DNA of 31,031 nucleotides, from positions 1 to 31,031 of the IMG/VR virus record IMGVR_UViG_3300007561_000012. The stretch is one strand, 5' to 3'. This document shows, piece after piece, positions 1 through 6,827 of the stretch. The stretch is from a virus. Within the stretch, counting starts at the first letter, position 1; every line of letters begins with the position of its first letter. The notes beneath the pieces were generated by a model. The model was not told where the DNA came from and did no database searches. It was given only the letters and a program-made list of their open reading frames with translations. Both the position numbers and the translations under genes were made by a program.

Positions 1-2
1 CT

Positions 3-425
3 AACCAAGAATCGCGTGGTTTCACCCACTCGTTCCGTATCACTGGTGCTGAACTCGCTTCGTCGGGTTATCTCACCTCGTCGCAAAAGACCGTTGCCCT
101 ACTGCCTGCTGGTGGTATTGTGACGCAAGCTGCGTTGTTCCAAACGACCGCTTCCGCTGGACCGTCTGACTTGACGGTTTCTGTTGGAACGATCTCTGGA
201 ACCGCAACGAACCTCATCGCCTCGTTCGACCTCGACGCTAACACCGACAAGGTCAAGTTCAACACGGGTGATGCATTGGACACCGAACCCGGTCTTGTAA
301 ACGCGACCACTTCCGCACTTCCGATCTTTGCTAAGTTCGGTGGTTCGGTTGGTAGCGTGACCGCTGGTGAATGGCTCGTCTGCTTGACGATCCTTGATCC
401 CGGTGCGATTGCCTCGAATGTCTAA
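3..425 (+). CDS. Putative capsid decoration/structural protein, 3' end only
   Basis: The reading frame is open from the first full codon at base 3 to TAA at 423-425, so the start lies outside the window. About 140 residues are visible. They are rich in Thr, Ser, Ala, Val and Gly, and look like all-beta structure with the run of short strands seen in small head decoration or head-fibre proteins of environmental podoviruses. No catalytic motif is visible. Its place before a strong terminator and the neck adaptor gene suggests the end of the capsid operon. The family is inferred from composition and position only. It could also be the C-terminal domain of a larger capsid protein. Confidence 0.6.
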   Translation, partial: NQESRGFTHSFRITGAELASSGYLTSSQKTVALLPAGGIVTQAALFQTTASAGPSDLTVSVGTISGTATNLIASFDLDANTDKVKFNTGDALDTEPGLVNATTSALPIFAKFGGSVGSVTAGEWLVCLTILDPGAIASNV

Positions 426-434
426 ACCATAATC

Positions 435-473
435 GGGGTGGGAGGACTTAAAACACCCTCCTGCCCCTTTTTT
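435..473 (+). terminator. Rho-independent terminator after the capsid-region gene
   Basis: An 11-bp stem pairs bases 435-445 with 457-467 (nine Watson-Crick pairs and two G-T wobbles). The loop is 446-456, and six T residues follow at 468-473. It begins ten bases after the upstream stop codon and ends nine bases before the next ATG, so transcription of the following genes would need readthrough or another promoter. Confidence 0.85.
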
Positions 474-481
474 ACTTACCA

Positions 482-760
482 ATGATCTGCGACACCGCAC
501 TCACTGACGCACTCGTAAAGGAGCTATGCTCTGGACGTGCGCTCAAGGAGGCAATGCAAAACAAACGTGAAATAGCCGCATCCGCTGAAGCACGTATGAT
601 GAAGGATGCAAAATCACCGCTAGGGAAACCCATTGGGGCAATTCCACAGCATGAATACTTTCTTTTAGCTAACAAGTACGGGACCGAGTGCTGGGACGAC
701 CGAGAGTTTGTCCGAGACTTCTTCAAGTCACAATCACACCTTAGAGCAGGACACATCTGA
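482..760 (+). CDS. Hypothetical protein, 92 aa
   Basis: No family is recognised. The protein is soluble-looking and charged, with helix-forming segments around residues 10-45 and a Trp-Asp-Asp-Arg-Glu stretch near residue 72. The ATG at 482 lies just after the terminator and is the first start in the frame. The stop overlaps the ATG of the adaptor gene by one base (TGATG), which points to translational coupling. Its position between capsid and neck genes makes a head-completion or assembly role possible, but nothing in the sequence proves that. Confidence 0.6.
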   Translation: MICDTALTDALVKELCSGRALKEAMQNKREIAASAEARMMKDAKSPLGKPIGAIPQHEYFLLANKYGTECWDDREFVRDFFKSQSHLRAGHI

Positions 761-1536
761 TGCAGACCAAGACCTACGCTGAACTATTTGCGCTTATTCA
801 AGCCCTGTGCGGCGTGGTGTTCGCATCAATTGAAACTCCCCGCATCAAGGCACTTATCAATCGCAGGGCATTGCGTGCGTTTCGTGCTACTAACTATTGG
901 CCTCGCTTCCTGAAGATTGGAGAACCCCGTTATTTCTCATCCGATCCTGTCGCCGCAACCGCAATTGTCGCTGGTGTTTCTTACTTTATAGACACCGTTG
1001 GTAATACAAACTTTGTGTCCATTGGTGCTGACAGCAATGACGTTGGTGTGTACTTTGTGGCAACCGCCGCTGGTACTGGAACTGGAACTGCTCGACCAGC
1101 ACTTGGTTACATTCCATTTGCCGAAACTGGCAAGGATACAATCGACACGTTCCTGCGAGTTCATCGTCAGCAACCATATGTTGTAGCATCCGTACAGGAG
1201 TACGACATGATGATCACAGCTACTGGTGCTACTATCATCACTGGTAACCTTAACCCAGCTACGGCTTTTGTGACCTATAAGGCACAGCTCAACGACACCT
1301 ACGGAGACAGTGCTGGAGAGACATCTGCTATCCCCGCTGAGTGGTATCAGTACTTGGCTCACGGCACATACGCCGACTACCTCCGCGCAGAAGGTCAGCA
1401 GGAGAAGGCGGCACTTGCCGACCAAGAGGCTGATAGTCTTTTGCAGGACGAGATGATCCGTATTGACGAGCAGCACACCCTTCAGATTGTTGCGAATCGC
1501 GTGTTTACAAACGCTAACATGCAGAATAGATACTAA
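760..1536 (+). CDS. Putative head-tail adaptor (neck) protein with an inserted beta module
   Basis: The N-terminal Thr-Tyr-Ala-Glu-Leu helix and the late segment IPAEWYQYLAHGTYADYL (from residue 191), followed by a long charged helix, resemble the adaptor family of short-tailed phages, which bridges portal and tail. Residues about 64-122 look like a separate beta module: the stretch with VSIGADSNDVG and the Gly-Thr repeat GTGTGTA near 105-111 resembles a small domain often found in phage virion proteins. At 258 residues it is longer than a plain adaptor, which fits an insertion. The start overlaps the upstream stop. The family call is from memory of motif layout, not from a search. Confidence 0.6.
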   Translation: MQTKTYAELFALIQALCGVVFASIETPRIKALINRRALRAFRATNYWPRFLKIGEPRYFSSDPVAATAIVAGVSYFIDTVGNTNFVSIGADSNDVGVYFVATAAGTGTGTARPALGYIPFAETGKDTIDTFLRVHRQQPYVVASVQEYDMMITATGATIITGNLNPATAFVTYKAQLNDTYGDSAGETSAIPAEWYQYLAHGTYADYLRAEGQQEKAALADQEADSLLQDEMIRIDEQHTLQIVANRVFTNANMQNRY

Positions 1537-1538
1537 TC

Positions 1539-1661
1539 ATGAACGCACTAGCACTAGCAATCTCAATGGTAAGCTCAGTCCTCGACAGGGAACCAGTTAT
1601 GATCACCTACCTTGGTGATGCAATTACCGTTAATGGAGACACAATCACACTAAATTACTAA
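1539..1661 (+). CDS. Small hypothetical protein, 40 aa
   Basis: A complete short frame from ATG at 1539 to TAA at 1659-1661 fills the gap between the adaptor and fibre genes almost exactly. The product begins with a mildly hydrophobic stretch (MNALALAISMV) and ends in a Thr/Ile/Asn-rich, beta-like tail. The start is two bases after the adaptor stop. No family is recognised, and a chance frame cannot be excluded at this length. Confidence 0.45.
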   Translation: MNALALAISMVSSVLDREPVMITYLGDAITVNGDTITLNY

Positions 1662-1669
1662 ACAACACC

Positions 1670-2572
1670 ATGTCCTTTACAGCATTCCCAATCCCTAGCG
1701 TCGAGCTGAGTACTATTGCCCTAGATGCTCGCAACGCGATCAACGCACTAGAGAACACCAATGCCGCAGTTAACGCTGCCATTGCTCTTGATACGGCAGC
1801 AACTTATGTTGCGCTTGATGCAAGTGCTGGTGGCGGTGGCGCGCTGGATGCCGACAAACTTGCCAAGTTCCAAGCCAACGGAACGCTTGCTGTAGGTCAG
1901 TCGATCAACCTTTCCACGGAAAATGCAACCGTTGCTGACGATGACTTCATTGGCGTTTCGGCAGTAGCCACACCAAATCAAACCCGCAAGTCGAAGTTCA
2001 GCACCGTTTGGAACTACATCAAGGCGAAGGTCGAATCCGTAGCGTTGACTCTTGCTGGTCAACTACAGCTCACTGGTCAGTCCATTACCAACAGCTCAAG
2101 TGCACTTACCGTTGGACTTGGTGATACCAGATATGGAACTGCATATATTGGAATCAAAACTGAAAGTGTGTCATCCACAAACACTACCCCAATTAAGCTG
2201 ACATCTGTCACCCTTCCTGTTGGTATGTATCAGATTGACTCATGCATTGCCGCTAGTTCAACTGCAATCGGGAACGGTGGTTACCTGTTTGGACTTAGAG
2301 CAAGCTCAAACATTAGAATCACTCTATTTGAGCAATATGGATCTGATACTGGAAACACCACAAACTCTATTGCAGCTAGTGATGCAACAACACTGTCCAC
2401 AAGGGACATAACAAGCACTTCGCTTTTGACCAACAAAAGACAACTTATGGGTCTTCTTGAGGTTCTCACTAACAATACTGAAGTTTCACTTGAGTTTTGC
2501 CAAAGTTCAGCTAGTGCTGTAGCTAACAGCACAAGGAAAAGGTCTTATATCATTGCACGTAAAGTCGCATAA
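1670..2572 (+). CDS. Putative tail fibre / receptor-binding virion protein
   Basis: The 300-residue protein has an Ala/Asn-rich helical N-terminus (residues 1-60), a Gly-rich turn near 54-57, and a C-terminal half rich in Ser, Thr, Asn and Val that looks like a beta-sandwich tip. This is the usual architecture of a fibre with a conserved virion-attachment end and a variable receptor-binding end. From about base 2140 the DNA becomes more AT-rich than the first half, in line with an exchanged tip. It directly precedes the lysis genes, as fibre genes often do. The ATG at 1670 follows an A/C-rich leader (AACAACACC) with no Shine-Dalgarno sequence. Confidence 0.55.
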   Translation: MSFTAFPIPSVELSTIALDARNAINALENTNAAVNAAIALDTAATYVALDASAGGGGALDADKLAKFQANGTLAVGQSINLSTENATVADDDFIGVSAVATPNQTRKSKFSTVWNYIKAKVESVALTLAGQLQLTGQSITNSSSALTVGLGDTRYGTAYIGIKTESVSSTNTTPIKLTSVTLPVGMYQIDSCIAASSTAIGNGGYLFGLRASSNIRITLFEQYGSDTGNTTNSIAASDATTLSTRDITSTSLLTNKRQLMGLLEVLTNNTEVSLEFCQSSASAVANSTRKRSYIIARKVA

Positions 2573-2590
2573 CAATTAAATAAATACACT

Positions 2591-2743
2591 ATGAAAACTA
2601 CCGCACTTGGGATTCTCACTATCGTCGCCACACTTTCCAACGTTGGCATTCAACTCCTTAATGGTGGCGCACCCGACTTTGTTGGCGCATTTGCCGCAGT
2701 CACCGCAGGATTCGGCTTAATCAAAGCTAGGGACAACAAATGA
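2591..2743 (+). CDS. Small membrane protein, possible holin component, 50 aa
   Basis: ATG at 2591 to TGA at 2741-2743. The product has a hydrophobic N-terminal segment (residues 4-22) and a second Ala/Gly/Phe-rich segment (residues 28-44), ending in a Lys/Arg/Asp tail, so one or two membrane passes are likely. Its stop overlaps the start of another small membrane protein (ATGA), and an endolysin follows, which is the normal place for holin or holin-like genes. Assignment rests on size, hydrophobicity and context; no sequence family is recognised. Confidence 0.55.
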   Translation: MKTTALGILTIVATLSNVGIQLLNGGAPDFVGAFAAVTAGFGLIKARDNK

Positions 2744-2916
2744 CCGCTGATCAAGGCAGAGACCTCCTGCACGGTTTTGTAGGAACAGCAGCCCCGGCAC
2801 TGGGGTTTGTGACCTCGTTCCAAGAGCAACTGGAGTGGGGAACCCGCATGACTTCGCTTGGGATTGGTATCATAGTAGGGTTGCTTTCCCTCTGGAAGCT
2901 GATTAGAAATTGGTGA
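2740..2916 (+). CDS. Small membrane protein, possible holin or lysis accessory protein, 58 aa
   Basis: ATG at 2740 overlaps the previous stop. The product has a soluble N-terminus (MTADQGRDLLHG), a weakly hydrophobic middle, and a clear membrane segment near residues 39-53 (TSLGIGIIVGLLSLW) with a basic tail ending Arg-Asn-Trp. It sits immediately upstream of the endolysin gene with only a hairpin between them. The pairing of two tiny membrane proteins before an endolysin fits a holin/antiholin or holin/spanin-like pair, but which is which cannot be read from the sequence. Confidence 0.55.
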   Translation: MTADQGRDLLHGFVGTAAPALGFVTSFQEQLEWGTRMTSLGIGIIVGLLSLWKLIRNW

Positions 2917-2918
2917 GT

Positions 2919-2939
2919 AGGTCAACGCTAGCTTGACCT
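2919..2939 (+). promoter_or_regulatory. Hairpin between holin-like and endolysin genes
   Basis: A perfect 7-bp stem (AGGTCAA with TTGACCT) encloses the loop CGCTAGC, itself partly self-complementary. There is no T run, so it is not a standard intrinsic terminator. It begins three bases after the upstream stop and ends 22 bases before the endolysin ATG, so it could tune endolysin translation or mRNA stability. Confidence 0.5.
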
Positions 2940-2961
2940 GTTAACCGCAATTCAAGCAGCC

Positions 2962-3534
2962 ATGAACCACAATCAAATTATTGCGCTCCAGCAGCGCGTA
3001 GGAGCGACTCCAGACGGGTTCTGGGGTCCAGCATCCATAAAGGCATGCAAGGCCCACCTAAGGGCATTTATGCCCCTAGAACGCAATCCTTGGCCAAACT
3101 CTGACCAAGCCTCCCTAACTGCCTACTACGGAAAGGCAGGTGACGAGTCACAGCTAGTTAGCCTAGTTGTCAGCGACCTAGGCGTGCGTTATGACGGCAA
3201 GGACGTGAGAACGATCCGCTGCCACCACAAGGTAGCTCCCAGCCTCCACAGGGTGCTTGAGAAGCTATCCAAAACACCTCATGCGTGGGTGCTGAAGGAG
3301 TACGCAGGATGCTACAACAACCGACCCATGCGCGGAGGCTCACTGCCCTCCCTGCACGCTAGGGGTGCCGCCGTGGACCTTGCCCCCAGCACGAATGGCA
3401 ACCGCGAGGCTTGGCCCAGCAGTGCCAACATGCCTATAGAGGTGATGGAGGAGTTTGCAAAGGAAGGAGCAACTCCCGCTGGAGCTTTCTGGGGGAGAGA
3501 CGCGATGCACATGGAATTCACCAAACCAAAATGA
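2962..3534 (+). CDS. Endolysin: peptidoglycan-binding region plus M15 (VanY-like) peptidase
   Basis: Residues 4-34 resemble a peptidoglycan-binding type 1 repeat (LQQRVGATPDGFWGPAS). The C-terminal half carries the M15 zinc peptidase pattern: SLHARGAAVDL with H132 and D139 as likely zinc ligands, and HMEF with H183 as third ligand, close to E185. Such enzymes cut peptide cross-links in the cell wall. At 190 residues it has the usual size of a compact phage endolysin. No signal peptide is visible, so release probably depends on the small membrane proteins just upstream. The stop overlaps the next ATG. Confidence 0.88.
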   Translation: MNHNQIIALQQRVGATPDGFWGPASIKACKAHLRAFMPLERNPWPNSDQASLTAYYGKAGDESQLVSLVVSDLGVRYDGKDVRTIRCHHKVAPSLHRVLEKLSKTPHAWVLKEYAGCYNNRPMRGGSLPSLHARGAAVDLAPSTNGNREAWPSSANMPIEVMEEFAKEGATPAGAFWGRDAMHMEFTKPK

Positions 3535-3827
3535 ACTTTCCAAAGCATATCCCAATCGGCGGGCTGCGCGTGAAGATCACCGTTGTCGAGAATCTTGAGG
3601 ATTTCGGTAGTTTTTCGCTTGACGATCTCACGATAGCACTTAGGAAGGGGAATACCAAGGACATGGTTGACACACTCAGACACGAAATGATGCACGCTGC
3701 TTTCGCTATCGGAGGCATCGGTCACTGCAAACCTTTCGAGGAAGTTGAAGAGGGTGTTGTCAGGTGCTTGGACCACTTGTTTTTCCCTGCTTGGGACAAA
3801 CTGCAAACCAAACCAACAAAACAATGA
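3531..3827 (+). CDS. Small HExxH (zincin-like) protein, 98 aa
   Basis: The ATG at 3531 overlaps the endolysin stop (ATGA). The product contains LRHEMMHAAF with H51, E52 and H55 forming a textbook HExxH zinc site, and an acidic stretch with E71-E74 that could give the third ligand before a final helix (VVRCLDHLFF). The layout recalls small phage zincins of the SprT/IrrE kind, whose substrates are mostly unknown. Its position between endolysin and phosphoesterase is odd for a regulatory protease. A structural metal site without protease activity is also possible. Confidence 0.65.
   Translation: MNFPKHIPIGGLRVKITVVENLEDFGSFSLDDLTIALRKGNTKDMVDTLRHEMMHAAFAIGGIGHCKPFEEVEEGVVRCLDHLFFPAWDKLQTKPTKQ
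3803..3823 (+). promoter_or_regulatory. A/C-rich translation leader before the phosphoesterase
   Basis: The 21 bases before the ATG at 3824 contain only A and C apart from none or few other bases (CAAACCAAACCAACAAAACA at its core) and lack Shine-Dalgarno sequence. Part of it codes for the Gln/Thr/Lys/Pro tail of the upstream protein. It belongs to the recurring leader class of this genome. Confidence 0.5.
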
Positions 3828-4555
3828 CCTACAAAAAGTTCATGGTAGTCGCGGATAATCACGGCAACCTAATCTGTGAAAAGGCAAAGAAGAAGGCACT
3901 AGCCTTCATGAAGACGTGGAAGCCCGACTACAGGGTGCATTTGGGGGATTTCATCGACCTCAGCCCCCTTAGGCGCGGAGCCTCTATTGAGGAGCGGGCA
4001 GACGGCATTGCCGACGATGTCCGTATGGGCATGGAGTTCCTTCAGGAGTACAAGCCCCATTACCTCACAATCGGGAATCACGATGATAGGCTAGCCCTGC
4101 ACTCTACCCACTGCGCTGACGGCATGCTGCGCGAGCGTTGCACCGAATACTGGCGCATGCTTGAGGACGAGTTCAAGACGCTAAAAATAAAGACCTGCCC
4201 CTATCACGTATCACGCTACCTGCGGCTTCCAGAGGGTGGACCAAAGTTGATTCACGGGTTCAAGTCCTCCATTCACGCAGCCAAGGCACATTTCGACGGG
4301 TGGGGTAGTGTAATCCACGGTCACGTACACGCCCCAGCCACCTATCACGCTCGCCATTTGGATGGCGGCATGGCATTCTCAGTTGGATGTCTTGCTGACA
4401 TCGACCAGATGACCTATGCGGACCGATACCAAGCCAAGCATGGATGGAGGCAGGGATTCCTGTTTGGACTCATCAACACCAAGACGGGTTCGTGGCAGGC
4501 ATGGCACGCGACCAACGAGGATGGCGTATGGGTCAGCCCTCATGGAATTCTCTGA
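3824..4555 (+). CDS. Calcineurin-like metallophosphoesterase
   Basis: The metal-binding signature of the family appears in order: D11-N-H13, G-D42, G-N85-H86-D87, H144 and GHVH (H167, H169). These residues bind two metal ions in enzymes that cleave phosphomonoesters or phosphodiesters, including nucleases. The length of 243 residues is typical for stand-alone phage members. The start at 3824 is preferred over an in-frame ATG at 3764, because it overlaps the preceding stop (ATGA), begins directly before the conserved first strand, and has the A/C-rich leader of this genome. The substrate cannot be predicted. Confidence 0.85.
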   Translation: MTYKKFMVVADNHGNLICEKAKKKALAFMKTWKPDYRVHLGDFIDLSPLRRGASIEERADGIADDVRMGMEFLQEYKPHYLTIGNHDDRLALHSTHCADGMLRERCTEYWRMLEDEFKTLKIKTCPYHVSRYLRLPEGGPKLIHGFKSSIHAAKAHFDGWGSVIHGHVHAPATYHARHLDGGMAFSVGCLADIDQMTYADRYQAKHGWRQGFLFGLINTKTGSWQAWHATNEDGVWVSPHGIL

Positions 4556-4580
4556 TAACAAAACCAAACCAAACAAACCA
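4556..4580 (+). promoter_or_regulatory. A/C-rich translation leader
   Basis: The 25 bases between the phosphoesterase stop and the ATG at 4581 contain a single T and no G, built from AACCAAAC-like units. There is no Shine-Dalgarno sequence. It is the clearest wholly intergenic example of the leader class and decides the start at 4581. Confidence 0.6.
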
Positions 4581-4802
4581 ATGAAAACAAAAGCAGAAGT
4601 AGCGTTAAGCGCATTAGAACAAGCCATACTCCTTACTGGAGCAGCAGAGAAGCAACGAGACGACGAGTTCACCGTGCAAGAGTACGCTGACAAGATTGAG
4701 ATGGGCATCCATGCCTCAAGGCGCATGCTGAATGACGCAGTCAAGGCAGGGAAGATTAACGTCCGTAAAACGACGAGAAACTTCTTCTACTCCATTGCCT
4801 AG
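4581..4802 (+). CDS. Small helix-turn-helix-like protein, 73 aa
   Basis: The product has an N-terminal charged helix and a segment at about residues 29-58 (FTVQEYADKIEMGIHASRRM followed by a second helix and a Gly turn) that reads like a winged helix-turn-helix of the DprA/MarR-type small regulators. The end, KINVRKTTRNFFYSIA, fits a wing strand pair. An in-frame ATG at 4416 would extend it into the phosphoesterase gene and is rejected; 4581 follows the A/C-rich leader directly. A DNA-binding regulatory role is inferred from this fold guess and from its place at the head of the early genes. Confidence 0.6.
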   Translation: MKTKAEVALSALEQAILLTGAAEKQRDDEFTVQEYADKIEMGIHASRRMLNDAVKAGKINVRKTTRNFFYSIA

Positions 4803-4807
4803 AATGT

Positions 4808-4963
4808 ATGGCATTTGAGCAAATAATTGTCCTAGCTGCTATGTTACTCTACACGGCAGCCGGGGCAAGCTACGCACTGAAAGGTGACGCACCGTGGGCG
4901 TTGGTGTACCTATCGTACGCCGCCGCCAATGCAGGGTTGATATGGGCAGAGAGCAACCGATGA
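4808..4963 (+). CDS. Small membrane protein, 51 aa
   Basis: ATG at 4808 to TGA at 4961-4963. The product shows two hydrophobic segments, residues 5-23 (QIIVLAAMLLYTAAGASYA) and 30-46, separated by a short polar turn with Lys-Gly-Asp, and a charged tail. This helical-hairpin layout recurs in tiny membrane proteins of many phage early regions, with unknown function. It begins five bases after the upstream stop, and its stop overlaps the next ATG. It is not close to the endolysin, so a holin role is less likely. Confidence 0.6.
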   Translation: MAFEQIIVLAAMLLYTAAGASYALKGDAPWALVYLSYAAANAGLIWAESNR

Positions 4964-5181
4964 CCGACGAGGACTGGGAGTTCGACGAGGCACGCCGCCT
5001 CATGCGTAAGTGTAGCTGCAAGAAGCCCTATAACGAGTTGCGTTACGAGCCGGGTGTAACCTACATTACTTGCGTGTGTGATACAAAAAGCCCACGATCA
5101 TTCATGGCAGACTGGCATCCAAAGCAAGTCGTAAGACATTGGAATGCAACTGGTTACATCTCCCTGCAAAAAAAATATTGA
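4960..5181 (+). CDS. Small zinc-ribbon-like protein, Lar-type fold possible, 73 aa
   Basis: Two cysteine pairs, C18-x-C20 and C38-x-C40, frame a beta-like middle, followed by a helix ending in W61-N62. This order (Cys pair, strand, Cys pair, helix with WN) resembles small phage proteins annotated as Lar-like restriction alleviation proteins, although the pairs here are CxC rather than CxxC. The ATG at 4960 overlaps the previous stop (ATGA) and is preferred over upstream in-frame starts at 4894 and 4942. If Lar-like, it could modulate a host type I restriction enzyme, but this is weak inference. Confidence 0.5.
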   Translation: MTDEDWEFDEARRLMRKCSCKKPYNELRYEPGVTYITCVCDTKSPRSFMADWHPKQVVRHWNATGYISLQKKY

Positions 5182-5230
5182 CCGCAAGTCTAAATTGCTG
5201 TTTGCTATCAACAACTGGTCACAATACCAG

Positions 5231-5249
5231 CAACCAATAGAACAAACCA
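5231..5249 (+). promoter_or_regulatory. A/C-rich translation leader with AGAAC core before the ERF gene
   Basis: CAACCAATAGAACAAACCA precedes the ATG at 5250. It shares the order AACCAA-yAGAACAA with the leaders at 9091, 10421 and 12113. No Shine-Dalgarno sequence is present within 20 bases of the start. Confidence 0.6.
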
Positions 5250-5831
5250 ATGAACCTAGAACACACAACCGCAGGGCTGAACAAAGCTCTAGCACAAGCA
5301 CAGTCAGAAGTGGAGAACGCTACCAAGGGTAGCATCAACCCACATTTTAAGAATCGCTATGCCGACCTCGCTGAGGTACTCAACACAGTCCGACCTGTGT
5401 TCGCCTCGCATGGTCTGTCTATCGTCCAGTCCACCTCCTATGACGGCAGTCTAGTGAGTGTCACCACAACCATCCTCCACGCCGAGGGTGGATATATCAG
5501 CAGCACTGCATCATGCGTCCCAGCCAAGTCTGACGCGCAGGGTGTGGGAGCGTCAACCACCTATCTTCGTCGCTATGCTCTCGCTGCGATGACTGGCATC
5601 GCCCAAGAGGACGACGATGGTCAATCTGCTGCACACGCCCGTACTGCGGCTCCAGCGAGCAAGGATGACATCGCATCGCTCAAGACCCGTATGGAGGGGC
5701 TTGGAGTGGACGAGGAGGCGTTTCTGAAGTACCTCGCAGTCAAGTCCCTCAGCGAACTCACCAAGCCTGCTGTGACCAAAGCTAACGCAAGCCTAGATGC
5801 CAAGGCCAAGAAGCTAGGGGGTGCTGCATGA
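5250..5831 (+). CDS. erf: ERF-family single-strand DNA annealing protein
   Basis: The sequence follows the ERF family closely: NPHFKNRYADLAEVLNTVRP near residue 31, GLSIVQ near 54, and the signature GVGASTTYLRRYALAAMTGI followed by acidic EDDDG near 118. These proteins coat and anneal complementary single strands in phage recombination and genome circularisation. The 193 residues match the family's usual size. The C-terminal 60 residues are a separate helical region rich in Ala and Lys. It is followed, with one gene between, by a RecE-like nuclease and an SSB-like protein, which together make a recombination set. Confidence 0.93.
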   Translation: MNLEHTTAGLNKALAQAQSEVENATKGSINPHFKNRYADLAEVLNTVRPVFASHGLSIVQSTSYDGSLVSVTTTILHAEGGYISSTASCVPAKSDAQGVGASTTYLRRYALAAMTGIAQEDDDGQSAAHARTAAPASKDDIASLKTRMEGLGVDEEAFLKYLAVKSLSELTKPAVTKANASLDAKAKKLGGAA

Positions 5832-6019
5832 ACGCAAATGCTTACTACGCACAACTTACCGCCGAGGCTGCTGCCGCCGAGCAAAGACGCAAGGAGTTGG
5901 TCGAGGCTCAAGTGCAACCCAAACCAGTAGACACCTCCCGCCGCCGAGTCATTGGCTACAACGGCTACGGACAGGTAAAACGCAACGGACAAATATTCAG
6001 AACACACTCAGGACGCTAA
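5828..6019 (+). CDS. Small hypothetical basic protein, 63 aa
   Basis: ATG overlaps the ERF stop (ATGA). The product has an Ala/Glu-rich N-terminal helix (residues 5-28) and a basic C-terminal half with RRR, GYNGYGQVKRNGQ and HSGR, suggesting a small nucleic-acid-contacting protein or a partner of its recombination neighbours. No family is recognised. The nuclease gene starts one base after its stop. Confidence 0.6.
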   Translation: MNANAYYAQLTAEAAAAEQRRKELVEAQVQPKPVDTSRRRVIGYNGYGQVKRNGQIFRTHSGR

Positions 6020-6020
6020 T

Positions 6021-6824
6021 ATGAAAATCATTCAAAACCTTGGCGAGGAATACTACACCAAGACCGCAACACCCAGAGACCTTTCTGGTCCCGTGAGCAA
6101 ATCCCTGCTCTGGGACTTTAACCAGAGTCCGTACAGATGGTACAACAAAAGCAAGGACAGGGAAAGCACCCCAGCCATGCGTACTGGCACTCTGTACCAC
6201 ACTGCCTGCCTTGAGCCGCACAAGCTGGAAGTGGAATACATCGTGTCACCATATAACGACTTTCGCACCAAGGAAGCACGTGAGTGGCGCGACAGCATGA
6301 CTAACCTCAAGGTGATTACAGCAGACGAGTACATCCGCGCAGAGTCAGCGGGTTATGCGTTTCGCAAAAATCCTGCAATCGAGCATCTTCCAGACTACCG
6401 CACTGAGGTTGCTGTGTTTGCCGAGGTTTTCGGCACATCCTGCAAGTGCATGATCGACCTTGTGCCGTCCGAGGGCTTGTCGCTGATTGACCTAAAAACC
6501 ACCCAGAGCATTGAGAGCTTGGAGCAACTGACCTCGCTCATCATCAACAGAGGCTACCACTGGCAGGCTGCACTTTACCTCGACCTGTGGAACATGGCAT
6601 CTGGCGAAGAACGCAATGAGTTCATCATCGTCTTCATGGCAGTTGATCGTCCTTTCGAGATGGCAACCGTCCTGCTCGACGAGGAATTCATTAAGCTTGG
6701 AAGGCAAGGTTACATGCAGGCACTAGCCAAGTGGAACCAGTGCGTGCAGACGAAAACATTCCCACCTGCAATTGATGGCATCCAAACAATCTCCCCCCCC
6801 AAATGGGCAACAAAACAAAAGTAA
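6021..6824 (+). CDS. RecE-like PD-(D/E)XK exonuclease
   Basis: The pattern of RecE/DUF3799-type nucleases is present: GTLYHTACLEP with H60, a Glu in TEV (E129), D146 in CMIDLV, the core LIDLKTT with D157 and K159, and Q182-AALY as the following helix motif. Such enzymes degrade one strand of duplex ends and hand the single strand to an annealing protein, here the ERF protein two genes upstream. The 267 residues fit a free-standing nuclease domain. A run of eight C residues near its 3' end (6793-6800) could be a slippage or sequencing-error site. The start at 6021 is the first ATG after the upstream stop. Confidence 0.85.
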   Translation: MKIIQNLGEEYYTKTATPRDLSGPVSKSLLWDFNQSPYRWYNKSKDRESTPAMRTGTLYHTACLEPHKLEVEYIVSPYNDFRTKEAREWRDSMTNLKVITADEYIRAESAGYAFRKNPAIEHLPDYRTEVAVFAEVFGTSCKCMIDLVPSEGLSLIDLKTTQSIESLEQLTSLIINRGYHWQAALYLDLWNMASGEERNEFIIVFMAVDRPFEMATVLLDEEFIKLGRQGYMQALAKWNQCVQTKTFPPAIDGIQTISPPKWATKQK

Positions 6825-6827
6825 ACC

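Noticed and set aside
937-1476. Reverse-strand frame of 179 codons
   Set aside because: Lies wholly opposite the adaptor gene, whose product has recognisable family features; Ser/Thr/Cys-rich shadow.
5178-5211. Promoter-like TTGACC followed by TATCAA before the ERF gene
   Set aside because: The spacing is about 22 bases, too long for a standard sigma-70 promoter, and the -10 match is poor.
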